From Cryomorphaceae bacterium (GTDB taxonomy: Bacteria; Bacteroidota; Bacteroidia; Flavobacteriales; Schleiferiaceae), in the NCBI GenBank assembly GCA_003566715.1, contig PXCF01000090.1, positions 1 to 41,908 on the forward strand: a stretch of 41,908 bases of DNA, read 5' to 3'. Position numbers and translations under genes: made by a program. The notes under the pieces were generated by a model, which saw nothing but the letters and a program-made list of their open reading frames with translations, did not search any database and was not told the origin of the DNA. Of the stretch, positions 17,348 to 26,308 are shown in pieces (position 1 is the first letter of the stretch; each line of letters starts with the position of its first letter).

Positions 17348-17695
17348 CTAATTTCCGGGGATGGACTGCAATGTAATTGAGCCCATATACCCACCTTCTA
17401 CCAAAATGATAAACGTTAAATAAGGAATAAGAATTAGTGCTGGTAGGGCAATGGTCCAAATAAAATTCTTACGCTCGTACTTCAAGTGCATATAGTACAT
17501 TACAATGTAGTATGCCTTAACCAATGTGAGGATAATAAAAACATGATTGATTAACAAGGTGCCTGCTACCTTGTTCATCAAGAAAGCCGGCTTAACAATA
17601 CCAAGTCCTACTTCAACGGCAGTTACTATGAGTAAAAGCCAAAAGATATTCCAAATCCAACGGGTTCCAGTGGGGTGTTCTGCGTGATCAGCCAT
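17348..17695 (-). CDS. Cytochrome c oxidase subunit IV (bacterial COX4/CyoD-like)
   Basis: 115 residues with three transmembrane helices (about 15-35, 45-67, 80-102), matching the bacterial subunit IV family. The second helix carries NHVFIILTLVKAYYIVMYYMHLKYE, in which the MHLKYE end is typical. The gene lies 29 bp after subunit III and five before SCO on the same strand. It is an accessory subunit with no redox cofactor. Confidence 0.88.
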   Translation of the reverse strand: MADHAEHPTGTRWIWNIFWLLLIVTAVEVGLGIVKPAFLMNKVAGTLLINHVFIILTLVKAYYIVMYYMHLKYERKNFIWTIALPALILIPYLTFIILVEGGYMGSITLQSIPGN

Positions 17696-17724
17696 GACGT
17701 GTCTATTTTTTGTTTGAAACTATA

Positions 17725-18642
17725 TTAAACAAGGTAGAAAAAGGTAAATACAAATACCCAAACAAGGTCAACAAAGTGCCAGTAGAGCCCCACCTTTTCA
17801 ACCATTTCGTAGTGACCCCTTCTTTGGTAGGTGCCTTTTACTATGTTGACAAAGATGATAAAATTGAGCAATACACCAGTAAATACGTGGAAACCGTGGA
17901 AACCCGTAATGAAAAAGAAGAAGTTGGCAAACAGTGGATGACCATACTCATTTTCTTTCATATTAGCCCCTTGAACTACGTAGCTGTTTTCTACTAGAGG
18001 CAAAGCACTTTTATGATTGATAATTTCTCTTTCTTTTCCTGGGAGAAGAAGTTGCAAACTAGGGTCTGCTTTAAAGGCTGCAATAACCTCATCGGTTGCA
18101 AACTTTTCGTGATGGTCGTGAGGTGTGTCACTTCCGTGAACAATGTCGTGAAGAGATAAAACGGTGCCGTCGGCATCGGCGATCTTGGCCATACGTCCAT
18201 CTTCAAAGCGAACAGCGCCGTGCTCACCAACGATAAAGTGATACCACTCCCAAGCCTGTGAGCCAAGGAAAATAGCACCACCTAAGATGGTTGCCAGCAT
18301 CCATACGGTTACACCTTTTTGATTCATTTTGTGCCCTTCATTCACAGCCATTACCATGGTAACCGAACTCATGATAAGGATAAACGTCATTAGGGCCACG
18401 TAAATCAACGGGTACTCTCCGTGCACGAAAGGAAAATGCGTAAACACCGCATCGGGATCCGGCCAGAGAGATTCAAATTTGAAGCGATACAATCCGTATG
18501 CTACGAGAAAACCACTAAATGTAAGGGCGTCTGATAAGAGGAAGTACCACATCATCAGTTTACCATAAGAGGCGCCTAAGGGACGATTTCCTCCGCCCCA
18601 TACATTTTCATTACTTTGATCTACAGATGCTTGTGTAGCCAT
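17725..18642 (-). CDS. ctaE: Cytochrome c oxidase subunit III
   Basis: 305 residues. Subunit III hallmarks are Glu132 in QAWEWYHF, FFFITGFHGFHVF (about 241-253) and YWHFVDLVWVFVF (287-299). Hydrophobic helices occur at about 28-51, 77-100, 112-136, 238-265 and 285-304. A soluble insertion of about 95 residues (138-232) divides the helices and contains a His-rich stretch, TPHDHHEK. This insertion seems to be a lineage feature, not a disruption, since the frame is intact. Second of the two COX3-like genes of the operon. Confidence 0.93.
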   Translation of the reverse strand: MATQASVDQSNENVWGGGNRPLGASYGKLMMWYFLLSDALTFSGFLVAYGLYRFKFESLWPDPDAVFTHFPFVHGEYPLIYVALMTFILIMSSVTMVMAVNEGHKMNQKGVTVWMLATILGGAIFLGSQAWEWYHFIVGEHGAVRFEDGRMAKIADADGTVLSLHDIVHGSDTPHDHHEKFATDEVIAAFKADPSLQLLLPGKEREIINHKSALPLVENSYVVQGANMKENEYGHPLFANFFFFITGFHGFHVFTGVLLNFIIFVNIVKGTYQRRGHYEMVEKVGLYWHFVDLVWVFVFTFFYLV

Positions 18643-18671
18643 TGTTACGTGTTTGAATTAAAGGTGCAATA

Positions 18672-19256
18672 TTACCGAACAAAAATTAAAAACAGGTACA
18701 AATATAACCATACAGCTCCGAGAAAATGCCAAAAAATTGACGCCAACTCAAAGCCTAGTTTGTTATTTACTGAATATAAACCATTTAATGCTTTATACAT
18801 GGTTACTAATAAAGCGATTATACCACCGGCCAAGTGAAGTAAGTGAAAAAAAGTGATGGCATAAATCCACGAACCACTAACGTTGCTTCCTTCTCCGGTA
18901 AAAAAGATTCCTCGGTCAATCAGGTCTTGCCATCCCAACAGTTGAAAGACGATAAATCCTATGCCCAAGATAAAAGCGGCAATAATGCCACTCTTAAAAA
19001 GTGATTGGTTATCATTCTTTAGAGCGCGTGCTGCTATTATTAAAGCCAAACTGGATATACCTATTAAAATGGTGCTGGTGAGAAACTCACCGGGCAATGC
19101 AAACTCCATCCAAAGACCTTTGTCTTGCAAAGATCCTTTGCTCACCAAAAACCCGGATGTCAATCCCGCGAATGCCATAAAAATACTGGCTTGCGCAATC
19201 CAAAGCATGGGCTTTTTGGCGCGTTTTCTCTGTTGTTGTAACGTTTCGTCAGACAT
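18672..19256 (-). CDS. Cytochrome c oxidase subunit III-like protein (short, five-helix)
   Basis: 194 residues with five transmembrane helices (about 15-37, 53-74, 85-107, 128-150, 168-190). It shares COX3 landmarks with the following gene: FFHLLHLAGG and FWHFLGAVWLYLY. Bacteroidota oxidase operons often have two tandem COX3-family genes, a short and a long one. It starts four bases after the ctaB stop and precedes the long subunit III by 29 bp. Whether both are in the same enzyme is unknown. Confidence 0.9.
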   Translation of the reverse strand: MSDETLQQQRKRAKKPMLWIAQASIFMAFAGLTSGFLVSKGSLQDKGLWMEFALPGEFLTSTILIGISSLALIIAARALKNDNQSLFKSGIIAAFILGIGFIVFQLLGWQDLIDRGIFFTGEGSNVSGSWIYAITFFHLLHLAGGIIALLVTMYKALNGLYSVNNKLGFELASIFWHFLGAVWLYLYLFLIFVR

Positions 19257-19260
19257 GCAT

Positions 19261-20169
19261 TTAGCCTATAAAGTGATCGACAACCCAGATGATCTGAGTG
19301 AGTGTTAAATAAACAATACTGTATAACATGAGCTTGCGTGCCGACGCATGATCGAGCTTGCGAAATAATACCCATGCACGGTAAACCAAAACCAAACCCA
19401 AGAAAAATGTCAACGCAGTTGCAGGTGCACTGACAACAAAGCGACCGGCCAACCCAAAATAGGGCAACAACACCAGTCCCAACAAGCCCGAGGCATAGAG
19501 GACTGCCTGAAAGGCCGAAGCGCGATCAGGCTTACCCGAAGGCAACAACACGTAGCCAGCTTTTGCGTAATCGTTGTGTAGCAACCACGCTATGGCCCAG
19601 AAATGTGGAAACTGCCACAAGAACTGCCAAGCAAATAGCGTCCCCGGCTCTACACCAAACCGACCGGTAGCAGCTACCCAACCCAACATAATGGGAATGG
19701 CACCGGGAAAAGCTCCAACAAACACGGCAAAGGAAGTCTTGGCCTTTAAAGGCGTATAGACCAACGCATAGAGCACCACCGAAGCGGCCCCAAAAATGAA
19801 GGTCAAAAAATTCAAAGAATACAAAAGACCTAAGCCAAGTATGGACAATACAAAAGCGACAATCAGTGCTTCATTGACCGACAAACGACCACTGGCAACA
19901 GGGCGCTGAGCTGTTCTGTTCATCTTGCTGTCTTGAACCTTTTCAATCACTTGATTAAAGGCATTCGCCGCACCAGTTACCATTATACCACCTAAGGTTA
20001 AAATGGTTAGGTCGAGAAAGCGAACTGAAGATGCTCCCAACAGGTAACCAATGACCGAAGAAAACACCACGCTTGATGAAAGCCTGAGCTTCATAAGCGC
20101 CATATATTCTCTCCACTTGGGGACGACTGCAGAAGAAATGGTTACCGATTGCTGATGATCCATTGACAT
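19261..20169 (-). CDS. ctaB: Protohaem IX farnesyltransferase (haem O synthase)
   Basis: Membrane prenyltransferase that converts haem b to haem O for the oxidase. About 302 residues from the ATG at 20169; a Met six bases later is also possible. The frame runs on to 20244, but an exact -7 box at 20188-20195 makes that start unlikely. The polyprenyl-binding motif is NAFNQVIEKVQDSKMNRT, in which the first Asp of the usual DxxxD is Glu, followed by AQRPVASGR; a second acidic motif is weak in LLHNDYAKAGY. There are about eight hydrophobic helices. It heads the oxidase operon. Confidence 0.93.
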   Translation of the reverse strand: MSMDHQQSVTISSAVVPKWREYMALMKLRLSSSVVFSSVIGYLLGASSVRFLDLTILTLGGIMVTGAANAFNQVIEKVQDSKMNRTAQRPVASGRLSVNEALIVAFVLSILGLGLLYSLNFLTFIFGAASVVLYALVYTPLKAKTSFAVFVGAFPGAIPIMLGWVAATGRFGVEPGTLFAWQFLWQFPHFWAIAWLLHNDYAKAGYVLLPSGKPDRASAFQAVLYASGLLGLVLLPYFGLAGRFVVSAPATALTFFLGLVLVYRAWVLFRKLDHASARKLMLYSIVYLTLTQIIWVVDHFIG

Positions 20170-20187
20170 GAATTGACAAATAAGGGG

Positions 20188-20195
20188 CAAAAATA
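20188..20195 (-). promoter_or_regulatory. -7 box for the oxidase operon
   Basis: TATTTTTG on the minus strand is an exact TAnnTTTG match. Transcription would begin near 20181, leaving a leader of about a dozen bases before the ctaB start at 20169 and excluding the start at 20244. Confidence 0.5.
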
Positions 20196-20356
20196 GTGTA
20201 AAACACCCGGACGGGAAAGCGCTTTTCTCCCATCTTAACATCATTTTGAATGGCTAAAACAAAGATTTCATTTAAGAAAAAAAGAGGACGCCACACATTT
20301 ATGCACTATCCATTGAAACACCTAAACTTAGGAAAATAAAGTTGGAATCCTAAAAG

Positions 20357-20494
20357 TCAATTCAACTTTTGAGAGCGAATCACTATCCATCGCTTGCGAC
20401 CATGACGCACTTCTGAAACCACTTCATGAAGGTAATGATTTGTCAATATAGCTTTTACTGTTTTGTCCGTCTTGATTACTCTTTCTTTTGACAT
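20357..20494 (-). CDS. 45-residue basic protein of unknown function
   Basis: An ATG at 20494 opens a 45-codon frame ending in TGA at 20357-20359. It begins MSKERVIKTDKTVKAILTNH and ends VIRSQKLN, with a basic middle (VRHGRKRW). Composition looks coding rather than random: no unusual residues, a plausible helix-then-strand pattern, and a purine-rich leader AAAGACAGAAA just before the ATG. A TTGAC...GTCAA inverted pair (20511-20529) lies upstream. I do not recognise a family. The rest of the 20245-20564 gap shows nothing else. Confidence 0.5.
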   Translation of the reverse strand: MSKERVIKTDKTVKAILTNHYLHEVVSEVRHGRKRWIVIRSQKLN

Positions 20495-20564
20495 ATTTTC
20501 TGTCTTTTTGTTGACGTAAAATTAGTCAAAAAATTCCAATCCGACAAATAAAAATCGCATTATA

Positions 20565-21359
20565 TCAAAATCTTTTAAGCGGCGAAAGCAGCTCGTAAAA
20601 GGCTTTAGCTATTTCTGGCTGAACAACCACGATCTCTCCACCAAAGAGATAGTCATCACCTCCGGAAAAATCGGTTACCAACGCTCCAGCTTCTTGAGCG
20701 ATCAAACTTCCAGCGGCAACATCCCAAGCGCTCAAGCCGTATTCGTAATACGCATCGAATCTTCCTGCAGCGGTGTAAGCCAAGTCCGTAGCGGCCGTTC
20801 CTATGCGACGCACGCCTCGGGTAAGCCTAAAACAATCGGTAAGTGTTTTTATAAAATCGTCCATGCGATCAAAACGGTAGTACGGGAACCCTGTAGCGAT
20901 GAGGGTATCTTTAAGGTGTAGATTACCACTCACCCGAATAGGGTTGTTATTGAGCTCTGCTCCTCGGCCTACTATTGCAGTATAACACTCCTCTCTTACC
21001 ACTTCGTAGACCACACCAAGCACCATTTTACCTTCACTTTCTAAGCCAACACTGATCGCGTAAACGGGAATGCGATGAAGAAAATTGGTGGTGCCATCTA
21101 AGGGGTCAATGATCCAGTTGTATTGCTTGCGCTCGTTGGTTACGGTTTCCTCCTCCGTGATAAAACCAGCCTCCGGCAGAATATGCATCAACCCTTCTAC
21201 CAAAAGTTCTTCGGCTTGTTTGTCGACATAACTCACCAAGGCATTAAGGCTTTTCACCTCAATATCTCCGGGCTTGAAGGCATTTGACTGACTTTGAATA
21301 AAACGAGCGGTTTTGGCGACAACCGCTACCACCTCGTTTAACATAGACTTATTGACCAT
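20565..21359 (-). CDS. suhB: Inositol monophosphatase family protein
   Basis: Mg2+-dependent phosphatase of the IMPase/SuhB superfamily, 264 residues. Metal-binding residues are visible: Glu70 in FITEEE, Asp85 and Asp88 in IIDPLDGTTNF, and the later Asp in SAWDVAAGSLI. Which phosphate ester it uses (inositol phosphate, or another such as a nucleotide) cannot be read from the sequence. Its start overlaps the preceding small gene by eleven bases, and that gene overlaps mtaB, so the three form one tightly packed unit. Confidence 0.9.
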   Translation of the reverse strand: MVNKSMLNEVVAVVAKTARFIQSQSNAFKPGDIEVKSLNALVSYVDKQAEELLVEGLMHILPEAGFITEEETVTNERKQYNWIIDPLDGTTNFLHRIPVYAISVGLESEGKMVLGVVYEVVREECYTAIVGRGAELNNNPIRVSGNLHLKDTLIATGFPYYRFDRMDDFIKTLTDCFRLTRGVRRIGTAATDLAYTAAGRFDAYYEYGLSAWDVAAGSLIAQEAGALVTDFSGGDDYLFGGEIVVVQPEIAKAFYELLSPLKRF

Positions 21360-21657
21360 CTATTGCATGGGCTTCTATCATGTCCATAGAATGCAACAAT
21401 TTGATATCGTTGCAGTTGTCTTTTAATTTTTCCAGAGGTTCACGTATCTTTCCTTCGTAGTCATTCATCACTTCCAAGTAAGACTCTTTCGATTTCCAGC
21501 GCTCGTACGCAATAAATGTAACCGGCGATTCTTTGTGAAGTCTTGCCGCTACGAAGGCGTCGTGTGCTCTAAACGCATACACCAATGAACTCCAATCGCT
21601 CTTAAACGATTCTTCAAATATTGGACTGAGGTGATATAATCTAATAATTGCGAACAT
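21349..21657 (-). CDS. Small ABM-like (dimeric ferredoxin-fold) protein
   Basis: 102 residues. The pattern of a strand (MFAIIRLYHL), a helix (FEESFKSDWSSLVYAFR), a strand region with SPVTFIAYERWKSKESYLEVM and a second helix resembles antibiotic-biosynthesis-monooxygenase-like or Dabb dimeric barrels, in particular the Y-x-R-W-x-S-x-E-x-[YF] signature. Function is unknown. It overlaps both neighbours (mtaB by 17 bp, suhB by 11 bp), so translation is probably coupled with both. Confidence 0.72.
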   Translation of the reverse strand: MFAIIRLYHLSPIFEESFKSDWSSLVYAFRAHDAFVAARLHKESPVTFIAYERWKSKESYLEVMNDYEGKIREPLEKLKDNCNDIKLLHSMDMIEAHAIDGQ

Positions 21658-22987
21658 TTTCCAAAGGTACAGACGAAAGCTCTACCAAAGACACCGTGCC
21701 ATCATTATTTTGCTGACCGAGTGTTAAATCTTGAACCGTATTGGTCAAAGCCGGGTCCCAGAAGGCCTTAACCCTTACATAGTTCTCGGTATATCCTAAG
21801 ATATATCCCTTATTATTCTCGTCTTCAAACAGTACACGCTTGCGCATACCCTCTTGTGAAGTGTAAAATGCTCGGCGTTTCTTTGCCGATAAACCACGCA
21901 GCATTTTGTTGCGTTTTTTGCGTTCGGGAATAGGCACCACGCCTTCCATTTCCACCGCTTCGGTGTTGTCGCGTTCACTGTACGTAAACACGTGGAGATA
22001 ACTTACCGGCAGCTCGTTGATGAATTGATACGTTTCTAGAAAATGCGCTTCGGTTTCCCCCGGAAAACCAACAATTACATCGACGCCAATGGCTGCATGA
22101 GGCATATGTTTTCTAATACAGGCCACACGATTGACGTACAACTCTCGACGATAACGGCGCTTCATTTTACCCAAAATCTCGTTGGAACCCGATTGCAATG
22201 GAATGTGAAAATGGGGGACAAAACGCTTGGAGCTGGCAACAAATTCAATAATCTCTTCTGAAAGTAAATTTGGTTCAATGGAAGAAATGCGAATGCGATC
22301 GAGCCCTTCCACATCGTCCAACGCACGAATCAAATCCATAAAGGTGTGCTCGTGCTTTTTATTACCGAATTCTCCTTTACCGTAATCACCTGTATTGACA
22401 CCTGTAAGCACCACTTCTTTGATGCCTTGATTCACAATCTGTCGAGCCTGCTGAACCACCTGATCCAATGGCGCACTTCGACTGATACCGCGCGCCAGTG
22501 GTATGGTACAGTAGGTACATTTATAATCACAACCGTCTTGCACCTTTAAAAATGCGCGGGTACGGTCGCCAATGGAGTAACTGCCTACAAAAAAATCGGC
22601 CTCTTCAATGTCACAGGAATGTACCTCGCCACTATCTTTTTTAGCAAGGTCGTGCAGGTACTGTCCGATGTTAAACTTCTCTGTTGCACCCAAAACCATG
22701 TCCACGCCTTCAAACGCGGCAATTTCTTCAGGCTTTAGCTGGGCATAGCAACCCACCACCACCACAAACCCATCGGGATTGGCACGCTGAGCCCGGTTTA
22801 CCCAATGCTTACACTCGCGATCGGCATTTTCCGTTACCGAACAGGTGTTAATCACGTAAACATCTGCAACTTCAGAAAAATCTACGCGCGTAAAACCATC
22901 GTCTTCCAACGTACGCGAAATAGCAGACGTTTCGGAAAAATTAAGCTTACACCCGAGGGTATGAAAGGCAACTTTTTTATCGGACAT
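21641..22987 (-). CDS. mtaB: tRNA N6-threonylcarbamoyladenosine methylthiotransferase MtaB
   Basis: Radical SAM enzyme that adds a methylthio group to t6A37 of ANN-decoding tRNAs. 448 residues. The N-terminal UPF0004 domain has its three cluster ligands, Cys13 (LGCKLN), Cys49 (NTCSVT) and Cys80 (VGCYAQ); the radical SAM cluster is Cys153-x3-Cys157-x2-Cys160 (GCDYKCTYC); a TRAM-like C-terminus follows. The TLGCKLNFSET opening is typical of MtaB rather than MiaB or RimO. An exact -7 box lies 21 bp upstream. Confidence 0.94.
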   Translation of the reverse strand: MSDKKVAFHTLGCKLNFSETSAISRTLEDDGFTRVDFSEVADVYVINTCSVTENADRECKHWVNRAQRANPDGFVVVVGCYAQLKPEEIAAFEGVDMVLGATEKFNIGQYLHDLAKKDSGEVHSCDIEEADFFVGSYSIGDRTRAFLKVQDGCDYKCTYCTIPLARGISRSAPLDQVVQQARQIVNQGIKEVVLTGVNTGDYGKGEFGNKKHEHTFMDLIRALDDVEGLDRIRISSIEPNLLSEEIIEFVASSKRFVPHFHIPLQSGSNEILGKMKRRYRRELYVNRVACIRKHMPHAAIGVDVIVGFPGETEAHFLETYQFINELPVSYLHVFTYSERDNTEAVEMEGVVPIPERKKRNKMLRGLSAKKRRAFYTSQEGMRKRVLFEDENNKGYILGYTENYVRVKAFWDPALTNTVQDLTLGQQNNDGTVSLVELSSVPLENVRNY

Positions 22988-23007
22988 CGTGATGCAAATT
23001 CAGGCGG

Positions 23008-23015
23008 CAAATATA
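23008..23015 (-). promoter_or_regulatory. -7 box for mtaB
   Basis: TATATTTG on the minus strand matches TAnnTTTG exactly, in the 70-bp divergent region between mtaB and the photolyase gene. A TTG on the same strand sits 14 bp further upstream, slightly closer than usual. Confidence 0.5.
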
Positions 23016-23057
23016 CGAAGCATAAAAACCAATTGACCTTTTAATTGTTCTCTTACA

Positions 23058-24536
23058 ATGATCTCCGTCGTTTGGTTCAAACGTGACTTGCGCATCAGCG
23101 ACCATGCGCCCCTGCAACACGCCATCGCGCGTGGATTACCTATCCTTCCCGTGCACCTCGTTGAACCCCACGCACTCAAGCAACCGGAGTACGACCCCAA
23201 ACATCTCGCATTTTTGCTTGAAGCCGCATTCTCTCTACAATCCAATTTTCCTTTGCAAATACTGCATCGCGACGCATTGCCGTTTTTTACTTCACTCACA
23301 AAAAAATACCCCATCGAAGCTGTATACAGTCATCTGGAGACCGGTGTGCAATGGACGTTTCGGCGCGACAAATCACTGAAAGACTTATTCAACAAACAAA
23401 ATATCAAATGGCGTGAATTCCAAAACAACGGCGTACAACGCGGACTGAAAGACCGTTCAGAGTGGGATAAGAACTGGCGCTTGTTTATGCAGGCTGATTT
23501 GATTCATCCGGATGTGAAAAACGCACGTTGGCACATCAAAGAAGCGGGAACATTTCTTCCGGAAACCATTTTTGCAATCACCAAAAGGAATCACCAAAGG
23601 CAAATAGGCGGTGAAAGAGAGGCGAAAAAGCTGCTCCATTCATTTCTCGATGAAAAACGGTACGTCAATTACCAACGTCATATTTCGAAACCATCAGAAA
23701 GTCGGACGTCGTGCAGTCGGCTGAGTACCCACCTCGCTTGGGGAAGCATTGGTTTAAGGGAAGTCTACCAAAACAGCATGAAAACCTACGGCAATGACGC
23801 AACCAACAAACGGGCGCTTCAAGCCTTTATCAGCCGACTCCATTGGCATTGTCATTTCATCCAAAAATTTGAAATGGAAGACCGTATGGAGTTTGAAAAC
23901 CTCAATAGAGGGTTTGACAACATCCGTCACGAGATTGATGAAGAAAAGGTAAACGCTTGGAAAAACGGTCAAACCGGCATTCCCATGATAGATGCCGCTA
24001 TGCGCTGTGTTGCCGAAACGGGGTATCTCAACTTTCGCATGCGCGCCATGTTGGTGAGCTTTCTCACCCATCATTTGTGGCAACCGTGGACGGCAGGCGT
24101 GCATCATCTCGCACGCTGTTTTTTAGACTTTGAACCAGGTATTCACTTCCCCCAGTTTCAAATGCAAGCAGGCTGCACTGGAATCAATCAATTTCGCATC
24201 TACAACCCCGTCAAACAAGGGCAAGACCACGACCCGCAAGGCCACTTCATTAGAACCTGGGTACCTGAACTCAAAGATCTACCCAACGAACTGATTCATA
24301 CACCGTGGAAAATGACGCCCATCGAGCGCGCTTGGACACCTATTGAATACCCACCTCCCATCGTTGACATAGAAACATCGGCACGGCACGCAAGGGATGT
24401 TTTGTTTCAGCACAGCAAAAACAATCCACTGGTGCGCAGTGAAAACTTTCGCATTTTGAGCAAGCATACCACGGCGATTAGAAAAATTGAGCAGAGAACA
24501 AAAGCGATTATGCAAACCAACAGAAAAAACAGCTGA
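23058..24536 (+). CDS. Photolyase/cryptochrome family flavoprotein, divergent active site
   Basis: 492 residues. The N-terminal alpha/beta antenna domain begins [16 protein letters not shown] (4-19), and the helical FAD-binding domain occupies about 200-480. FAD-domain landmarks are [11 protein letters not shown] (306-316), [16 protein letters not shown] (321-336), FRIYNPVKQ (379-387) and IRTWVPEL (398-405). In CPD photolyases the region before the last motif holds an Asn near flavin N5 and a WQW; here, aligned by eye on FRIYNP, these positions read His363, Phe367 and Met369 within [17 protein letters not shown] repair with different chemistry or a sensory role are both possible. No [4Fe-4S]-type cysteine set was recognised. 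Confidence 0.88.
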   Translation: MISVVWFKRDLRISDHAPLQHAIARGLPILPVHLVEPHALKQPEYDPKHLAFLLEAAFSLQSNFPLQILHRDALPFFTSLTKKYPIEAVYSHLETGVQWTFRRDKSLKDLFNKQNIKWREFQNNGVQRGLKDRSEWDKNWRLFMQADLIHPDVKNARWHIKEAGTFLPETIFAITKRNHQRQIGGEREAKKLLHSFLDEKRYVNYQRHISKPSESRTSCSRLSTHLAWGSIGLREVYQNSMKTYGNDATNKRALQAFISRLHWHCHFIQKFEMEDRMEFENLNRGFDNIRHEIDEEKVNAWKNGQTGIPMIDAAMRCVAETGYLNFRMRAMLVSFLTHHLWQPWTAGVHHLARCFLDFEPGIHFPQFQMQAGCTGINQFRIYNPVKQGQDHDPQGHFIRTWVPELKDLPNELIHTPWKMTPIERAWTPIEYPPPIVDIETSARHARDVLFQHSKNNPLVRSENFRILSKHTTAIRKIEQRTKAIMQTNRKNS

Positions 24537-24558
24537 TAAAGACAAGTTTCCTATTACC

Positions 24559-25005
24559 CTACCCTTCCTCATTCTTTTTCACACCCATTGTTTCCGGACG
24601 TTTGACCAGATAATACCCAATAGACAACGCCAAGATAATGGAAGCCAATCCAATGTTGTTGATGCCGCTGTTGTGCCCGACATCAAGTACGAGCAACTTT
24701 CTTCCGATGGCAATCAGTCCAATCAGAAGAATACTCTGCACCTTGATGCTGTGTTCTTTTATATACAGATTAAAGGTATCTATCAGCTCAATGGCGATGA
24801 GGATATTAAAAAAAACCGGTAATACTGCAGACGTTTGCTCTTTGGTGATCAGCAAGCGATCGCTGTGATCGTGCGCCGTAAAAAGAGCTTTGCCAAATTG
24901 GTAGACCAGTTCAATGATTTCAACCGAAATGTACAAAACAACAACGCCAGAGAGCACATAAAACACAAATCGCTCGAAACCATGTGTCCATTTGGTATAC
25001 TTCAT
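24559..25005 (-). CDS. PsiE-like (phosphate-starvation-inducible) membrane protein
   Basis: 148 residues with four hydrophobic helices (about 12-36, 62-80, 88-105, 115-135). The middle region ILIAIELIDTFNLYIKEH and the IGRKLLVLD that follows are typical of the PsiE family. E. coli PsiE is induced by phosphate starvation, but its biochemical role is unknown. The gene converges on the photolyase gene with 22 bp between stops. No Pho-box was recognised upstream. Confidence 0.82.
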   Translation of the reverse strand: MKYTKWTHGFERFVFYVLSGVVVLYISVEIIELVYQFGKALFTAHDHSDRLLITKEQTSAVLPVFFNILIAIELIDTFNLYIKEHSIKVQSILLIGLIAIGRKLLVLDVGHNSGINNIGLASIILALSIGYYLVKRPETMGVKKNEEG

Positions 25006-25062
25006 AAGTTACTTTTTTTAACGTGAAGAGGCTTTCCTTGATGCATTCCTATCAAGCATTAT

Positions 25063-26118
25063 TTACAAGCCAATAAATTGAAATGGCTGAGATACTTGAA
25101 AGTAAGCAGATGTTTCACCGGCATAGGTTTTATTGTTGGACAGATCCAATTTTTTTACCTCATTGCCTTTGGAAAAATCAAAGTTTTTGAGATCCACCCA
25201 AAAGGTATTAGGTGTTAATGCCGTTTCAAAATAGTATACAAGGTTTGTTTGATCAGCAACCACTCGCCACCTGGTGGTCGACAAATTAGGGAATCCCTCA
25301 ATGGAAAATCCGTAGGGCACCGACACATTGCGAATCACACTCATTACGCCGGCAACGGCCACGCGGGTGTTGTCGGTTTGCGGAATGGCATCGATAAAAA
25401 ATGAGGCCCGTACGAAGCGATCAGAAGCGGTGACAGAGCCGGGCAAAAAGCTCTTTCCCGGAATATTATCCCAGTATTTTTTTATCGCCAATTGCTCCAA
25501 ATACGGCGGATCGTTCGTCATAACAATATACGACGGATCGTGGTGAATAACGAGTTTGCCATTGATGTACTCCATGATGGCATTGTCGCCAGTAGCATCT
25601 GACAGGGAAAGGTGTACGGTGGTGAACTTTTCTGTGCCCGGAATAAAATCAGAAACGATGGCGAAGGACTCTTTACTAAATTCATTTACAGCTTCCTCTA
25701 CCGTAGCAAAATTATCCAGTGCATACTGTGCCCATAGAGAAATGGCCATGCCTTTTCGTTTTCCGTCTTTTTCAAAACTTGGGTACTGTGACTCTACCAA
25801 CCACAGCATATTGGCGACCAATCCCTTTTCGTTCATACCGTCGCTGGTGGCAATATCCCAAGAACTGGCAGCGATGCTCCCATACTTAGATGTCCATTCA
25901 ATGGAATTTTTACCCACTTCACCATTGCGTTTCACTCCTCGCGGAAAGATCCACAAATTAGCAGGTATCTCCATAGAAAAATCCATAGAACGACCAGTGA
26001 GCACAGTATTATTCGGACCTTTATAAACCACCCGGGTACAAGCTTCGGCTTCGGTTGAAAAGAATGCGGCAAAAAAGAACAGGGCAGTGAGAGATATGCA
26101 TGTTTTCTTCATAATCAT
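25063..26118 (-). CDS. Secreted linear-amide C-N hydrolase (choloylglycine hydrolase family)
   Basis: N-terminal-nucleophile hydrolase. From the ATG at 26118 (MIMKKTCISL) a signal peptide runs to STEAEA, and the next residue, Cys27 in CTRVVY, is the expected nucleophile freed by cleavage; a start six bases later is also possible. The family's GRSMDF segment follows with its active-site Asp. About 351 residues in all, 325 after cleavage, the normal size for bile-salt hydrolase or penicillin-V-acylase-type enzymes. The substrate cannot be read from sequence; N-acyl amides or N-acyl homoserine lactones are among those known for the family. An exact -7 box lies 25 bp upstream. Confidence 0.88.
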   Translation of the reverse strand: MIMKKTCISLTALFFFAAFFSTEAEACTRVVYKGPNNTVLTGRSMDFSMEIPANLWIFPRGVKRNGEVGKNSIEWTSKYGSIAASSWDIATSDGMNEKGLVANMLWLVESQYPSFEKDGKRKGMAISLWAQYALDNFATVEEAVNEFSKESFAIVSDFIPGTEKFTTVHLSLSDATGDNAIMEYINGKLVIHHDPSYIVMTNDPPYLEQLAIKKYWDNIPGKSFLPGSVTASDRFVRASFFIDAIPQTDNTRVAVAGVMSVIRNVSVPYGFSIEGFPNLSTTRWRVVADQTNLVYYFETALTPNTFWVDLKNFDFSKGNEVKKLDLSNNKTYAGETSAYFQVSQPFQFIGL

Positions 26119-26142
26119 TTTGTTTAGCCGGTAAATATAATT

Positions 26143-26150
26143 CAAAATTA
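26143..26150 (-). promoter_or_regulatory. -7 box for the Ntn hydrolase gene
   Basis: TAATTTTG on the minus strand matches TAnnTTTG exactly and lies 25 bp before the chosen start. It supports that start over the longer frame reaching 26196. Confidence 0.5.
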
Positions 26151-26308
26151 AGGACAAGACAGAGGCCATTAAACCAGAAAACAAATATATCCTCAAAAAG
26201 ATTTGCGCTCGACGCTATGTACATAATTGGTGGTCATTACGGTAAATACGAGTATGATTTGCCCCCACTAATGCATATATGTTTTTTATTTACCTTGCAA
26301 CCATTTAA

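Noticed and set aside
18051-18231. Insertion in subunit III as a mobile-element scar
   Set aside because: The frame is intact, composition matches the neighbours and no flanking repeats are seen; it is probably a lineage-specific loop.
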